A stretch of DNA of 51,921 nt from a bacterium (GTDB lineage: Bacteria; Pseudomonadota; Gammaproteobacteria; Burkholderiales; Thiobacillaceae): contig WOUQ01000014.1 in assembly GCA_009772925.1 (NCBI GenBank), positions 1 through 51,921 of the forward strand, read 5' to 3'. Within the stretch, counting starts at the first letter, position 1, and every line of letters begins with the position of its first letter. Made by a program: the position numbers and the translations under genes. The notes below the pieces were generated by a model. That model searched no databases. It saw nothing but the letters and a program-made list of their open reading frames with translations, and was not told the DNA's origin. Shown here one piece after another: positions 25,098 through 33,764 of the stretch.

Positions 25098-25556
25098 ATG
25101 GCAAAACTGGCCGATTGGTTGCGTCTGGTCGTCCTGGCGGGGGTGGCGGCGGTATTGGCCGTACCCTCCTTCCAGGCGGCGGCGGGCGTGGGCTTGCCCA
25201 AGCTGGAGCGGGGCAAGGGCGAGAAATGCGTGGAAGACACGCAGTTCATGCGCCGCAACCACATGGAACTGCTCAAGCATCAGCGCGATGACACCATGCG
25301 CAAGGGCATCCGCACCACCAAGCACAGCCTCAAGGGCTGCGTCGAGTGCCACGCCGGCAGCCAGAGCGGCAGCGTCGCGGCCGGCAAGGATGACTTCTGC
25401 ATGGCCTGCCATGTGTATACCGGCACCCGGCTGGACTGCTGGGACTGCCACGCCACCAAACCCGGCAAGCAATCGTTCTTCGGCACCGGCGCTGCCGCCG
25501 GACAGGCGGCCGCTTCGCCTCGGAATCCCGCCCACAACCAGGGAGGCGGACAATGA
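25098..25556 (+). CDS. dsrJ: DsrJ, triheme periplasmic cytochrome c
   Basis: The 152-residue cytochrome has an N-terminal hydrophobic anchor or signal (WLRLVVLAGVAAVLAVPSF) and three CxxCH motifs (CVECHAG, CMACHVY, CWDCHAT), as in characterised DsrJ of the DsrMKJOP complex. The ATG at 25098 has AAGGA about eight bases upstream; the in-frame ATG at 25089 is too close to that site. Its stop overlaps dsrO by ATGA. Confidence 0.94.
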   Translation: MAKLADWLRLVVLAGVAAVLAVPSFQAAAGVGLPKLERGKGEKCVEDTQFMRRNHMELLKHQRDDTMRKGIRTTKHSLKGCVECHAGSQSGSVAAGKDDFCMACHVYTGTRLDCWDCHATKPGKQSFFGTGAAAGQAAASPRNPAHNQGGGQ

Positions 25557-26299
25557 GCGCACCCGAGAAGCAGGAAACCCTGCAGGAACGTCGTGAATTC
25601 CTGAAAGCCGGGGCGGTCGTCGCCGGCGCCGGCCTCGCATCCGGCGTATTGGTCTTCGGCGCGGCCCATAGCCGTCCCCCGGAACAGGCCGCTACGGCCG
25701 ACCGGCGCTGGGGCATGCTGATCGACACCAAGCAATGTGGCGACGGCTGCAACGATTGCGTCACCGCCTGCAACACCGAGAACGGCCTGGACGGCAAGAC
25801 CGGCCCGCAGGACAGCCAGTGGATCCGCAAGCTGAACATCAAGGATCTGCGCAACGGCCGCGTGCATGAACTGCCCATGCTCTGCCAGCACTGCGAGCAC
25901 CCGCCCTGTGTCGACGTATGCCCCACGGGTGCCTCAATGAAGCGCGCCGACGGCATCGTCCTCGTCGACCGCCACACCTGCATCGGCTGCCGCTACTGCA
26001 TGATGGCCTGTCCCTACAAGGCGCGTTCCTTCGTGCACGAGCCGCTCACCGAGCAGAACCCCGAGGTGCCGCGCGGCAAGGGTTGCGTGGAGTCCTGCAC
26101 CTTCTGCGTGCAGCGTGTGGATCGCGACGAGCAGCCCGCCTGCGTCGAGGCCTGCAACGCCAAGGGCCACCAGGCCATGATCTTCGGCGATCTCATGGAT
26201 CCCGAGAGCGCCTTGTCGAAAGCGCTGAAGAGCCAGGCCAGCACCGAGGTGCGCGCCGACCTGGGCCTCAACACCGGCGTGCGTTACCAGGGAATCTGA
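25553..26299 (+). CDS. dsrO: DsrO, periplasmic iron-sulfur protein
   Basis: The 248-residue ferredoxin-like subunit carries a twin-arginine signal (RREFLKAGAVVAGAGLASG), so it is exported folded with its clusters. Four cysteine groups are present: CGDGCNDCVTAC, CQHCEHPPCVDVCPTG, CIGCRYCMMACPYK and CTFCVQRVDRDEQPACVEAC. It transfers electrons between DsrJ and DsrP on the periplasmic side. It is coupled to dsrJ by a four-base overlap. Confidence 0.95.
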   Translation: MSAPEKQETLQERREFLKAGAVVAGAGLASGVLVFGAAHSRPPEQAATADRRWGMLIDTKQCGDGCNDCVTACNTENGLDGKTGPQDSQWIRKLNIKDLRNGRVHELPMLCQHCEHPPCVDVCPTGASMKRADGIVLVDRHTCIGCRYCMMACPYKARSFVHEPLTEQNPEVPRGKGCVESCTFCVQRVDRDEQPACVEACNAKGHQAMIFGDLMDPESALSKALKSQASTEVRADLGLNTGVRYQGI

Positions 26300-26302
26300 A
26301 CC

Positions 26303-27508
26303 ATGGCCAACGAAAACTGCATCAACCAAGCCGCCTGCCGCACGCCCCAGTTCCTCATGCTGCTCGCCCTCGGCGGGCTGGTGATGCTGGGTACGCTGTA
26401 TGCCTTCTTCACCCTGGAGCATTATGGTCACGTGCTGACCGGCATGAACAACCAGATCGTCTGGGGTCTGCCGCACGTGTTCGCGGTGTTCCTCATCGTC
26501 GCCGCTTCGGGGGTGCTCAACGTCGCCTCCATCGGCTCCGTCTTCGGCAAGAAGCTCTACAAGGCGCGCGCGCCGCTGTCCGGAATGCTGGCCCTGGCCA
26601 TGATGGCCGGCGGTCTGGCCGTGCTGGTGCTGGACCTGGGGCGACCCGATCGGCTGATCGTGGCGATGACGCACTACAACTTCAAGTCCATCTTCGCCTG
26701 GAACATGATTTTCTATAACGGCTTCTTCGTCATCGTCGGTCTGTATCTGATCACGCTGATGGATCGCAAGCTGAAGGGCTATTCCACGCCGGTCGGCTTC
26801 GTCGCCTTCCTCTGGCGTCTGGCGCTGACCACGGCAACCGGTTCCATCTTCGGCTTCCTCGTCGCCCGCGCCGGCTACAACTCCGCCCTCATGGCGCCGA
26901 TGTTCGTCATCATGTCCTTTGCCTATGGCCTGGCGGTGTTCCTGCTGGTGCAGACAGCGATGTACTGGTGGAACGGCCTGACCCTGGACGAGCGCGTCCA
27001 GGCGCGCATGGAGAAGCTGCTGGCGGTGTTCGTGGCGGCCTCGCTCTACTTCACCGTGGTGTTCCATATCACCAACCTCTATTTCGCCAAGCAGTGGGAA
27101 TTCGAGCGCTTCATCCTGCTCGACGGCGGTATCTACACCGTGCTCTTCTGGGTGGGCCAGATCCTCGTCGGCGGCATCATCCCTCTGGTTCTGCTCTTCA
27201 GTTCCGCCGCGCGCAAGTCCATGGCTCTGGTGGCCCTGGCGGCCCTGTTGGTGATCCTTGGCGGCCACGCGCAGATGTACGTGACCATCGTCGGCGGGCA
27301 GGCCTTCCCGCTGGAGATGTTCCCCGGTTACGCGGAGAGCAGCAGCTTCCACGACGGGGTCGTCGCCCAGTACAGTCCCAGCATCTGGGAATTCATGCTG
27401 GGCATCGGAGGCATCGGCATTGCCTTCCTGGCGACCACCGTTGCCGTGCGCACCTTCAAGTTCATGCCCCAGGACGATTTCCACGCCCTGGAGAGCGGGA
27501 AAGACTGA
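26303..27508 (+). CDS. dsrP: DsrP, NrfD-like membrane subunit
   Basis: The 401-residue polytopic membrane protein of the NrfD/PsrC family has about ten hydrophobic segments and completes DsrMKJOP as a quinone-interacting subunit. Clear segments include FLMLLALGGLVMLGTLYAFF and IVWGLPHVFAVFLIVAASGV. It starts four bases after the dsrO stop and is followed 19 bp later by a strong terminator, so it is the last gene of the main dsr transcript. Confidence 0.94.
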   Translation: MANENCINQAACRTPQFLMLLALGGLVMLGTLYAFFTLEHYGHVLTGMNNQIVWGLPHVFAVFLIVAASGVLNVASIGSVFGKKLYKARAPLSGMLALAMMAGGLAVLVLDLGRPDRLIVAMTHYNFKSIFAWNMIFYNGFFVIVGLYLITLMDRKLKGYSTPVGFVAFLWRLALTTATGSIFGFLVARAGYNSALMAPMFVIMSFAYGLAVFLLVQTAMYWWNGLTLDERVQARMEKLLAVFVAASLYFTVVFHITNLYFAKQWEFERFILLDGGIYTVLFWVGQILVGGIIPLVLLFSSAARKSMALVALAALLVILGGHAQMYVTIVGGQAFPLEMFPGYAESSSFHDGVVAQYSPSIWEFMLGIGGIGIAFLATTVAVRTFKFMPQDDFHALESGKD

Positions 27509-27526
27509 AGCCGGCCGCAATCCGAC

Positions 27527-27558
27527 AAAAGCCGACTAAATCTGTCGGCTTTTTGTTT
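27527..27558 (+). terminator. Rho-independent terminator after dsrP
   Basis: A 10-bp stem AAAAGCCGAC/GTCGGCTTTT with a 7-base loop (TAAATCT) is followed by a T-rich tract. It lies between dsrP and dsrN, 22 bp before the dsrN start, implying a separate or reduced dsrN transcript. Confidence 0.88.
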
Positions 27559-27579
27559 TTGCACGGGTAAAATGCCGCC

Positions 27580-28968
27580 ATGCCGCATCTCTTTATTTCC
27601 GCCGCCCACAAGTCATCCGGCAAGACCACGCTGACGCTGGGCCTGTGCCGCGCCTTGCGCGCGCGGGGCCTGCGCGTGCAGGCCTTCAAGAAGGGGCCGG
27701 ACTACATCGATCCGATCTGGCATGGCCTGGCCTCGGGCCGGCCCAGCTACAACCTGGATTTCCACATGATGGCGACGCCGGAGATCGAGGCGCTGTTCGC
27801 ACGCCATGCGGCGTCCGCCGACCTCAGCCTGATCGAGGGCAACAAGGGGCTCTACGACGGCCTCGACCTGGAAGGCAGCAACAGCAATGCCGCCCTCGCC
27901 AAGCTCCTGGGATCGCCGGTCGTGCTGGTGCTGGACAGCGTTGGCGTCACCCGCGGCGTGGCGCCCCTGATCCTTGGCTATCAGGCTTTCGATGCGCGGG
28001 TGGACATCGCCGGGGTCATCCTCAACAAGGTGGGCGGCCCGCGCCACGAGGACAAGCTGCGCGCAGTGATCGAGCGCTATACCGACGTCAAGGTGCTCGG
28101 TGCGGTGCGCCTGGACGCGGGCCTGGCCATTGTCGAACGCCATCTCGGCCTGGTCCCGGGCAACGAGGCGGAGGCAGCCGAAGCGCGCATCGAGGCCATC
28201 GCCGCGCGTGTCGCCGAGCAGGTCGACCTCGACGCCGTGCTGGCTGTCGCCAGCCGCGCCGCGGCGCCGCGCGCTGCCGCACCCCGGCTGCCCGCCAATA
28301 CTTTCGCGGGACTGCGACTGGCCTATGCGCTGGACCGCGCCTTCGGTTTCTATTACCAGGAAGACCTGGATACCCTGCGCGACCTCGGGGTGCGCCTCGT
28401 TCCCGTCGACACCCTGCGTGATGTGCGCCTACCCGAGTGCGACGGCCTGCTGCTGGGTGGCGGCTTTCCGGAGATGTTCATCGAGGACCTGGAAGCCAAT
28501 GCCACCCTGCGCGCCGACATCCGCCGGGCGGTGCAGGCGGGCCTGCCGACCTACGCCGAATGCGGCGGCCTCATGTACCTGTCGCGCTCCATCCAGTGGA
28601 ACGGACGACGCGGCGAAATGGTCGGTCTGGTGCCCGGCGACGCCGTCATGGGCCAGCGTCCGGTCGGTCGCGGCTATGCCCTGCTGGAGGCGACGCAGGA
28701 GACGCCGTGGCCATCGCCAGCGGGTGAGATGCCCGCCCATGAATTCCACTACTCGCGCCTGGAAAAACTGCCCGAAGACCTCGCCTGCGCCTATCGCGTG
28801 TTGCGCGGGCACGGCATCGACGGCAGCCGGGACGGTTATGTACGCGACAACCTGCTGGCCGCCTATTGCCACCGCCGCGGCAGCGGCGAGCACGGCTGGA
28901 TCCTGCCATTTCTGCGCAAGATGGCGGCCCGCGCCGAACCCCTGAACGCGGCCCGCCTCGCCGCCTGA
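27580..28968 (+). CDS. dsrN: DsrN, siroheme amidase (cobyrinate a,c-diamide synthase family)
   Basis: The 462-residue protein matches CobB/CbiA glutamine amidotransferases. The P-loop SAAHKSSGKTTLTLGLCRALRARG is at the N-terminus, GPDYIDPIWH and EGNKGLYDGLD follow, and the class I amidotransferase domain occupies the C-terminal half with the catalytic cysteine in PTYAECGGLMYLS. In dsr loci it is thought to amidate siroheme to the form used by DsrAB. It follows the terminator after dsrP; a short leader precedes ATG 27580. Confidence 0.93.
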   Translation: MPHLFISAAHKSSGKTTLTLGLCRALRARGLRVQAFKKGPDYIDPIWHGLASGRPSYNLDFHMMATPEIEALFARHAASADLSLIEGNKGLYDGLDLEGSNSNAALAKLLGSPVVLVLDSVGVTRGVAPLILGYQAFDARVDIAGVILNKVGGPRHEDKLRAVIERYTDVKVLGAVRLDAGLAIVERHLGLVPGNEAEAAEARIEAIAARVAEQVDLDAVLAVASRAAAPRAAAPRLPANTFAGLRLAYALDRAFGFYYQEDLDTLRDLGVRLVPVDTLRDVRLPECDGLLLGGGFPEMFIEDLEANATLRADIRRAVQAGLPTYAECGGLMYLSRSIQWNGRRGEMVGLVPGDAVMGQRPVGRGYALLEATQETPWPSPAGEMPAHEFHYSRLEKLPEDLACAYRVLRGHGIDGSRDGYVRDNLLAAYCHRRGSGEHGWILPFLRKMAARAEPLNAARLAA

Positions 28969-28991
28969 CTTTTTTTCACAAGGAGCAAGAC

Positions 28992-29357
28992 ATGATCAGT
29001 TTGACCAAGGAAGCCGCCGAGCAGATTCGCGTCGCCGCGGAACAGTCCGGCGCCGGCAACATGGGCCTGCGCGTCGCCGCCCGCGTCAACGACGCCGGCA
29101 TGCTGGAGTTCGGCATGGGCTTCGACGATGAGCGCAGCAACGACGCCGCCGTCGATGTCTGGGGTGTGACCCTGCTCGTCAACGCCCAGTCCGCGCCGTA
29201 TCTGGACGACGTCACCATCGATTTCAGCGAGGTGGAGCCGGGCCACTCCCGCTTCGTCTTCATGAAGGCCAGCGCCGGCGGCTGCGGTTCCGGCGGTGGT
29301 GGTGGTGGCTGCGGTTCCGGCGGTTGCGGCTCGGGTGGATGCGGCAGTGGTTCGTGA
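28992..29357 (+). CDS. dsrR: DsrR, IscA/HesB-like protein with Cys/Gly-rich tail
   Basis: The 121-residue protein has an A-type carrier fold (ISLTKEAAEQIRVAAEQSG, GLRVAARVNDAGM, SAPYLDDVTIDFSEV). The first Fe-S cysteine of IscA is absent (NDAGM in its place), as known for DsrR. The normal C-G-C end is replaced by a 26-residue tail of glycine, serine and four regularly spaced cysteines, beginning GGCGSGG. A role in DsrAB or dsr gene expression is known for purple sulfur bacterial DsrR; the tail's role is unknown. ATG 28992 has an AAGGAG site. Confidence 0.88.
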   Translation: MISLTKEAAEQIRVAAEQSGAGNMGLRVAARVNDAGMLEFGMGFDDERSNDAAVDVWGVTLLVNAQSAPYLDDVTIDFSEVEPGHSRFVFMKASAGGCGSGGGGGGCGSGGCGSGGCGSGS

Positions 29358-29360
29358 GGC

Positions 29361-29409
29361 GCAAGGCGTGAGGCGTGAGGTGTAAACCTCAGCCCCACGC
29401 CCGCCTTGC
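29361..29409. repeat. REP-like palindromic element between dsrR and cysG
   Basis: Outer arms GCAAGGCG and CGCCTTGC enclose imperfect inner arms built from GTGAGG and CCTCAG/CCACGCC. The word GTGAGGCG occurs twice here in tandem (29354, 29368) and again in the element at 15005. The element is 49 bp, the same length as that one. Confidence 0.55.
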
Positions 29410-29446
29410 AGTTCGCCTAACTCCTAATGCCTCTCGCTTCACGCTT

Positions 29447-30892
29447 ATGGACTACTTACCCATCTTCCTCGACCTGCGCGGCCGCAAGGGCCTGGTGGTC
29501 GGCGGCGGCGACACCGCCGCGCGCAAGGCCGCGCTGATGCTCAATGCCGGCGCCTGGGTCACGGCGGTCGCCGCCGAAGACCTGTCGGAGGCCTTCGCGG
29601 CACACGCCGGTACCGATCGCCTCATCCACCTGCGCGCCCATTTCCGCCCCGAACACCTCGAAGGCATGGACGTGGTGTTCGCCGCTAGCGAGGACGCGGG
29701 CCTGGACCAGGCCGTGCACGACGCGGCGCGCGCCCGCCATGTGCCTGTCAACGTGGTGGACCGGCCCGGCCAGTGTTCCTTCATCATGCCCTCCATCATC
29801 GACCGCTCGCCGGTCATGGTGGCGGTATCCAGCGGCGGCGAGGCGCCGGTGCTGTCGCGCTTGCTGCGCGCCCGCCTGGAAACCCTCATCCCCGCCGCCT
29901 ATGGCCGCCTGGCCGCCCTCGCCGGCCGCTTCAAGCAGGACGTGCGGCGCCGCTTCTCGACCACCGAGACGCGCCGCAAGTTCTGGGAAAAGGCGTTCCT
30001 CTCGCCCATCGCGGAAATGGTGTTCTCCGGTCGCGAGCAGGAGGCCGAGGCCAGCCTCCGGTCGATGCTGGACGCCGAAGACAACGCGCCGGGCAGCGGC
30101 GAGGTCTATCTGGTCGGCGCCGGCCCCGGCAATCCGGACCTGCTCACCTTCCGCGCCCTGCGCCTCATGCAGCAGGCCGATGTGGTGGTGTACGACCGCC
30201 TGGTCAGCCCGCCCATCCTCGACATGTGCCGGCGCGACGCCGACCGTCTCTACGTGGGCAAGGAGCGTGACCACCACGCCGTGCCGCAGGACGAGATCAA
30301 CCTGGTGCTGGTGCGCCTGGCCAAGGAGGGCAAGCGCGTGCTGCGCCTGAAGGGCGGCGATCCCTTCATCTTCGGCCGTGGCGGCGAGGAGATCGAGACC
30401 CTGCGCGAGCATGGCGTGCCCTTTCAGGTAGTGCCGGCGGTGACGGCGGCGGCGGGCGTGGCTTCCTACGCCGGCATCCCGCTCACCCATCGCGACCATG
30501 CCCAGGCCCTCATCCTGGTCACCGGCCATCTCAAGGATGGCACCATGGACCTGGATTGGGACATGCTCTGCCGGCCGCGCCAGACCATCGTCATCTACAT
30601 GGGCCTGAAGGGCCTGGTCACCCTGTGCGACGAGATGAAGAAGCACGGCATGCCGGGCGACACGCCGGCCGCCATCGTGCAGCAGGGCACCACGCTCAAC
30701 CAGAAGACCGTCACCGGCACACTGGACACGCTGCCCGCCCTGGCGGCGCAGGCGGAGTTGAAGCCGCCCACGCTGATCATAGTCGGCAGCGTGGTCAGCC
30801 TGCACGAGAAGCTGAACTGGTTCCATCCGGACCCGGCCGCCGACGACCACTGGCACACACCACTGGACAAGCCGGCGGCGCTGGGGGTGTAG
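29447..30892 (+). CDS. cysG: Siroheme synthase, trifunctional CysG
   Basis: The 481-residue fusion makes siroheme from uroporphyrinogen III. The N-terminal precorrin-2 dehydrogenase/ferrochelatase part has a Rossmann motif (LVVGGGDTAARKAALMLNAG) and the NVVDRPGQCSFIMPSII segment. The C-terminal methyltransferase has YLVGAGPGNPDLLTFRALRLMQQADVVV, RLKGGDPFIFGRGGEE and GIPLTHRDHA. Siroheme is the cofactor of DsrAB, so its location beside dsrN and dsrR is functional. ATG 29447 begins exactly at the known N-terminus; the GTG-region start at 29375 lies in the palindrome. Confidence 0.95.
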   Translation: MDYLPIFLDLRGRKGLVVGGGDTAARKAALMLNAGAWVTAVAAEDLSEAFAAHAGTDRLIHLRAHFRPEHLEGMDVVFAASEDAGLDQAVHDAARARHVPVNVVDRPGQCSFIMPSIIDRSPVMVAVSSGGEAPVLSRLLRARLETLIPAAYGRLAALAGRFKQDVRRRFSTTETRRKFWEKAFLSPIAEMVFSGREQEAEASLRSMLDAEDNAPGSGEVYLVGAGPGNPDLLTFRALRLMQQADVVVYDRLVSPPILDMCRRDADRLYVGKERDHHAVPQDEINLVLVRLAKEGKRVLRLKGGDPFIFGRGGEEIETLREHGVPFQVVPAVTAAAGVASYAGIPLTHRDHAQALILVTGHLKDGTMDLDWDMLCRPRQTIVIYMGLKGLVTLCDEMKKHGMPGDTPAAIVQQGTTLNQKTVTGTLDTLPALAAQAELKPPTLIIVGSVVSLHEKLNWFHPDPAADDHWHTPLDKPAALGV

Positions 30893-30902
30893 GCGTCCAT
30901 CC

Positions 30903-30956
30903 TCGCGGGCGAAGCCGCTCCCGCAAGCCAATGCGCAGGAGCGGGCTGGCCCGCGA
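30903..30956. repeat. REP-like palindrome between convergent genes
   Basis: Outer arms TCGCGGGC and GCCCGCGA enclose inner arms CCGCTCC and GGAGCGG, giving a near-continuous 54-bp hairpin. The sequence resembles REP elements seen in other proteobacteria. It fills the gap between convergent cysG and the acetyltransferase gene and may serve as a bidirectional terminator. Confidence 0.65.
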
Positions 30957-30964
30957 TCAAGGTC

Positions 30965-33643
30965 CTATAGTTCCCGCGAGATCTTGCGGATGCTGTCGTC
31001 CTCGGGATGGACCTCGACGCGGAAGCCCAGGCTTTCAGAAAGCTTGAGCATGCGCCGGTTGGCCTTCAGCACTTCGCCCTCCATGAAGCGCAGGCCTTTG
31101 GCGCGGGCGACGTCCATGAGCACGTCCATGAGCTTGTGGCCGATGCCCTGCTTCTGCCATTGGTCGTCGATCACCAGGGCGAATTCGCAGGATTCGCCAT
31201 CCGGGTTGATGGCGTAGCGCGCCACGCCCAGTTCGACCTCCTTGTCCTCCACCTGGGTCACCGCCAGCAGGGCCATTTCCCGGCTGTAGTCGATCTGCGT
31301 CAGGCGCACCAGCATGGACTGCGAGAGTTCGCGCACGGCGTCCATGTAGCGGAAATACTTGGTTTCCTCGGACAGATTGCGCACGAACTCCTGGGTGAGG
31401 TCCGCGTCCTCCGGGCGGATGGGGCGGATCACCACGTTGGCGCCGCTGGGCAGTTGCCAGTGGGTGACCAGATGCGAGGGATAGGGATGGATTGCCATGT
31501 GGCCGTAGCGGTCCGCGGTGGGCACGCGCGGCGCGATGACGATGCGCGCGTCCAGGGCCAGGCCGCCCTGCTCGTCGATCAGCAGGGGATTGATGTCCAG
31601 TTCGGACAGCCAGGGCAGTTCGCAGACCATTTCCGACAGCCGCAGCAGGATGCACTCCAGGGCATTCATGTCCACCGGCGGGCGGTTGCGGAAGGCGTCC
31701 AGCAGGGTGGCGACGCGGGTGCGCCGGATCAGATCGCGGGCCAGGTAGCGATTCAGCGGCGGCAGGGTGACGGCGCGGTCCTGGAAGGCTTCCACGTCCA
31801 CGCCACCGGCGCCGAAGACGATGACCGGGCCCAGCACGGGATCGGAGGTCATGCCCAACAACACTTCGCGGGCATGCGGGCGGCTCACCATGGGTTCGAT
31901 GACCACGCCGTCGAGGGTGGCGTCGGGACGCTTGCGCTTCACCTCGGTGAGCATCTCGCCGAAGGCCGAGCGCACCGCCTGGCCGCTCGACAGGCCGAGG
32001 CGGACGCCGTGCACGTCGGACTTGTGGGTGATGTCCGGCGAGTTGATCTTCATCGCCACCGGGAAGCCCATCTGCTGGGCCATGAGCATGGCCTCGGTGG
32101 GGTTGCGGGCGATCAGGGTCTGCGCCACGGGAATGCGGAAGGCGGACAGCAGCGCCTTCGACTCCACCTCGTTAAGCAGGTGGCGGCCCTGCGCCAGGGC
32201 GCCCTCGATGATCAGGCGGGCGCCCTCCACGTCCGGCTCGGCCTGCTGCGACAGGGGACCCGGCGTCTGCGTGAGCTGGCGTTGGTTCTCATAGAAGGCG
32301 GAGAGGAAGGAGAACACCTCCACCGCCGGTTCCGGCGTGGTGAAGTAGGGGATGCGCGCCTCCTTGAAGCGGGCGCGTCCCTCCACCACCTGGGCCTGAC
32401 CCATCCAGCAGGTGATGACCGGCTTGCTCGATGTCTTCGACACCTCGATGACCGCGTCCGCCGCCTCGGTGGGCCGGGTCATTGCCTGCGGCGTCAGCAT
32501 GACCAGCACGCCATCGACGCCCTCGTCGCGCAGGCAGGCATCCACGGCGTGGCGGTAGCGCTCGGCGGGCGCGTCGCCGATGATGTCCACCGGATTGCCG
32601 TGCGACCAGGCGGCTGGCAGGACCTCGTCGAGACGGCTGACAGTCACCGGCGCCAGTTCGGCGATGCGTACCCCCAGGTCCACCGCGCGGTCGGTGGCCA
32701 TGACGCCGGGGCCGCCGCCGTTGGTGACGATGGCCAGCCTGTTGCCGGTGGGCTTGACGTGGGTGGACAGGGCCTGGGCGCAGGAGAACAACTGCAGGAT
32801 GGTGTTCACCCGCACCACGCCGGCGCGCCGCACCAGGGCGTCGAACACCGCGTCGGAGCCGACCAGGGCGCCGGTGTGCGACTGCACCGCCCTGGAGCCG
32901 GCCTCGTGGCGGCCCACCTTGACCAGCACCACCGGCTTGAAGCGGGCGGTAGCACGCAGAGCGCTCATGAAGCGGCGGGCATCGCGAATGCCCTCGATGT
33001 ACAGCAGGATGCCCTTGGTGGCGCTGTCGTAGGCGAGGAAATCCAGAATCTCGCCAAAATCCAGGTCCGCCGAGGCGCCGGTGGAAATCACGCTGGAGAA
33101 GCCGATGCCGTTGGCTTCCGCCCAGTCCAGCATCGACGTGCACAGGGCGCCGGACTGCGACACCAGGGCGAGATCGCCGGCCAGGGTGGCGCCCTGGCTG
33201 AAGGTGGCGTTGAGGCCGATGGACGGCCGCTGGATGCCCAGGCAGTTGGGGCCGATGAAGCGGATGTCGTGCTTGCGCGCCACCGCCTGCACGCTTTCCT
33301 CCAGCGCGGCGCCCTTGGCGCCCACCTCGCGGAAGCCGGCGGACAGCACCACGGCGTGGCGGATGCCGCGCGCGCCGCATTCCTCCAGCACCTGCGCCAC
33401 CGTTGGCGCGGGCGTGGCGATCAGCGCCAGTTCCGGGGTCTCCGGCAGTTCGCTGGCGTAGCCGTAGCAGCGCTCGCCGAAAATGATCTCGTGCTTGGGG
33501 TTGACCGGGTAGACCGGGCCGGCGTAGCCGGATTTGCGCAGGTTGCGGAACAGCGTGCCGGCGACCGAATTCTCCTTCTCGCTGACACCGAAGACGGCGA
33601 CGGAACGTGGCGTGAACAGGGGGTGCAGATAATGGCGTGACAT
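30965..33643 (-). CDS. Pat-type protein lysine acetyltransferase (NDP-forming acyl-CoA synthetase fused to GNAT)
   Basis: The 892-residue protein has a CoA-binding domain (VAVFGVSEKENSVAGTLFRNL), a succinyl-CoA-ligase-like region with SHTGALVGSDAVFDA, an ATP-grasp domain from about residue 485, and a C-terminal GNAT domain from about residue 735 (VIRPIRPEDADL, IDDQWQKQGIGHKLMDVLM). This architecture is that of Pat/PatZ, which acetylates and inactivates enzymes such as acetyl-CoA synthetase. The ligase histidine in QSHTG is kept, so ADP-forming activity cannot be excluded. It is divergent from an HDAC-family deacetylase gene. Confidence 0.9.
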   Translation of the reverse strand: MSRHYLHPLFTPRSVAVFGVSEKENSVAGTLFRNLRKSGYAGPVYPVNPKHEIIFGERCYGYASELPETPELALIATPAPTVAQVLEECGARGIRHAVVLSAGFREVGAKGAALEESVQAVARKHDIRFIGPNCLGIQRPSIGLNATFSQGATLAGDLALVSQSGALCTSMLDWAEANGIGFSSVISTGASADLDFGEILDFLAYDSATKGILLYIEGIRDARRFMSALRATARFKPVVLVKVGRHEAGSRAVQSHTGALVGSDAVFDALVRRAGVVRVNTILQLFSCAQALSTHVKPTGNRLAIVTNGGGPGVMATDRAVDLGVRIAELAPVTVSRLDEVLPAAWSHGNPVDIIGDAPAERYRHAVDACLRDEGVDGVLVMLTPQAMTRPTEAADAVIEVSKTSSKPVITCWMGQAQVVEGRARFKEARIPYFTTPEPAVEVFSFLSAFYENQRQLTQTPGPLSQQAEPDVEGARLIIEGALAQGRHLLNEVESKALLSAFRIPVAQTLIARNPTEAMLMAQQMGFPVAMKINSPDITHKSDVHGVRLGLSSGQAVRSAFGEMLTEVKRKRPDATLDGVVIEPMVSRPHAREVLLGMTSDPVLGPVIVFGAGGVDVEAFQDRAVTLPPLNRYLARDLIRRTRVATLLDAFRNRPPVDMNALECILLRLSEMVCELPWLSELDINPLLIDEQGGLALDARIVIAPRVPTADRYGHMAIHPYPSHLVTHWQLPSGANVVIRPIRPEDADLTQEFVRNLSEETKYFRYMDAVRELSQSMLVRLTQIDYSREMALLAVTQVEDKEVELGVARYAINPDGESCEFALVIDDQWQKQGIGHKLMDVLMDVARAKGLRFMEGEVLKANRRMLKLSESLGFRVEVHPEDDSIRKISREL

Positions 33644-33700
33644 GATTGTGCGAAGCTGAGCAGGGGTCTGTTGTTGCTTTGCAGCATAGACTGCACATTG

Positions 33701-33728
33701 TTACGGCGCCATTGCACGGGCGTATAGT
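33701..33728 (+). promoter_or_regulatory. Possible promoter of the deacetylase gene
   Basis: TTACGG and TATAGT, 16 bp apart, lie within the 121-bp divergent spacer, 37 bp before the deacetylase start. The -35 match is weak. Nothing else stands out in the spacer. Confidence 0.3.
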
Positions 33729-33764
33729 GAGCATTGGTTTTGATGCGATCACGCTCTGCCCGCC

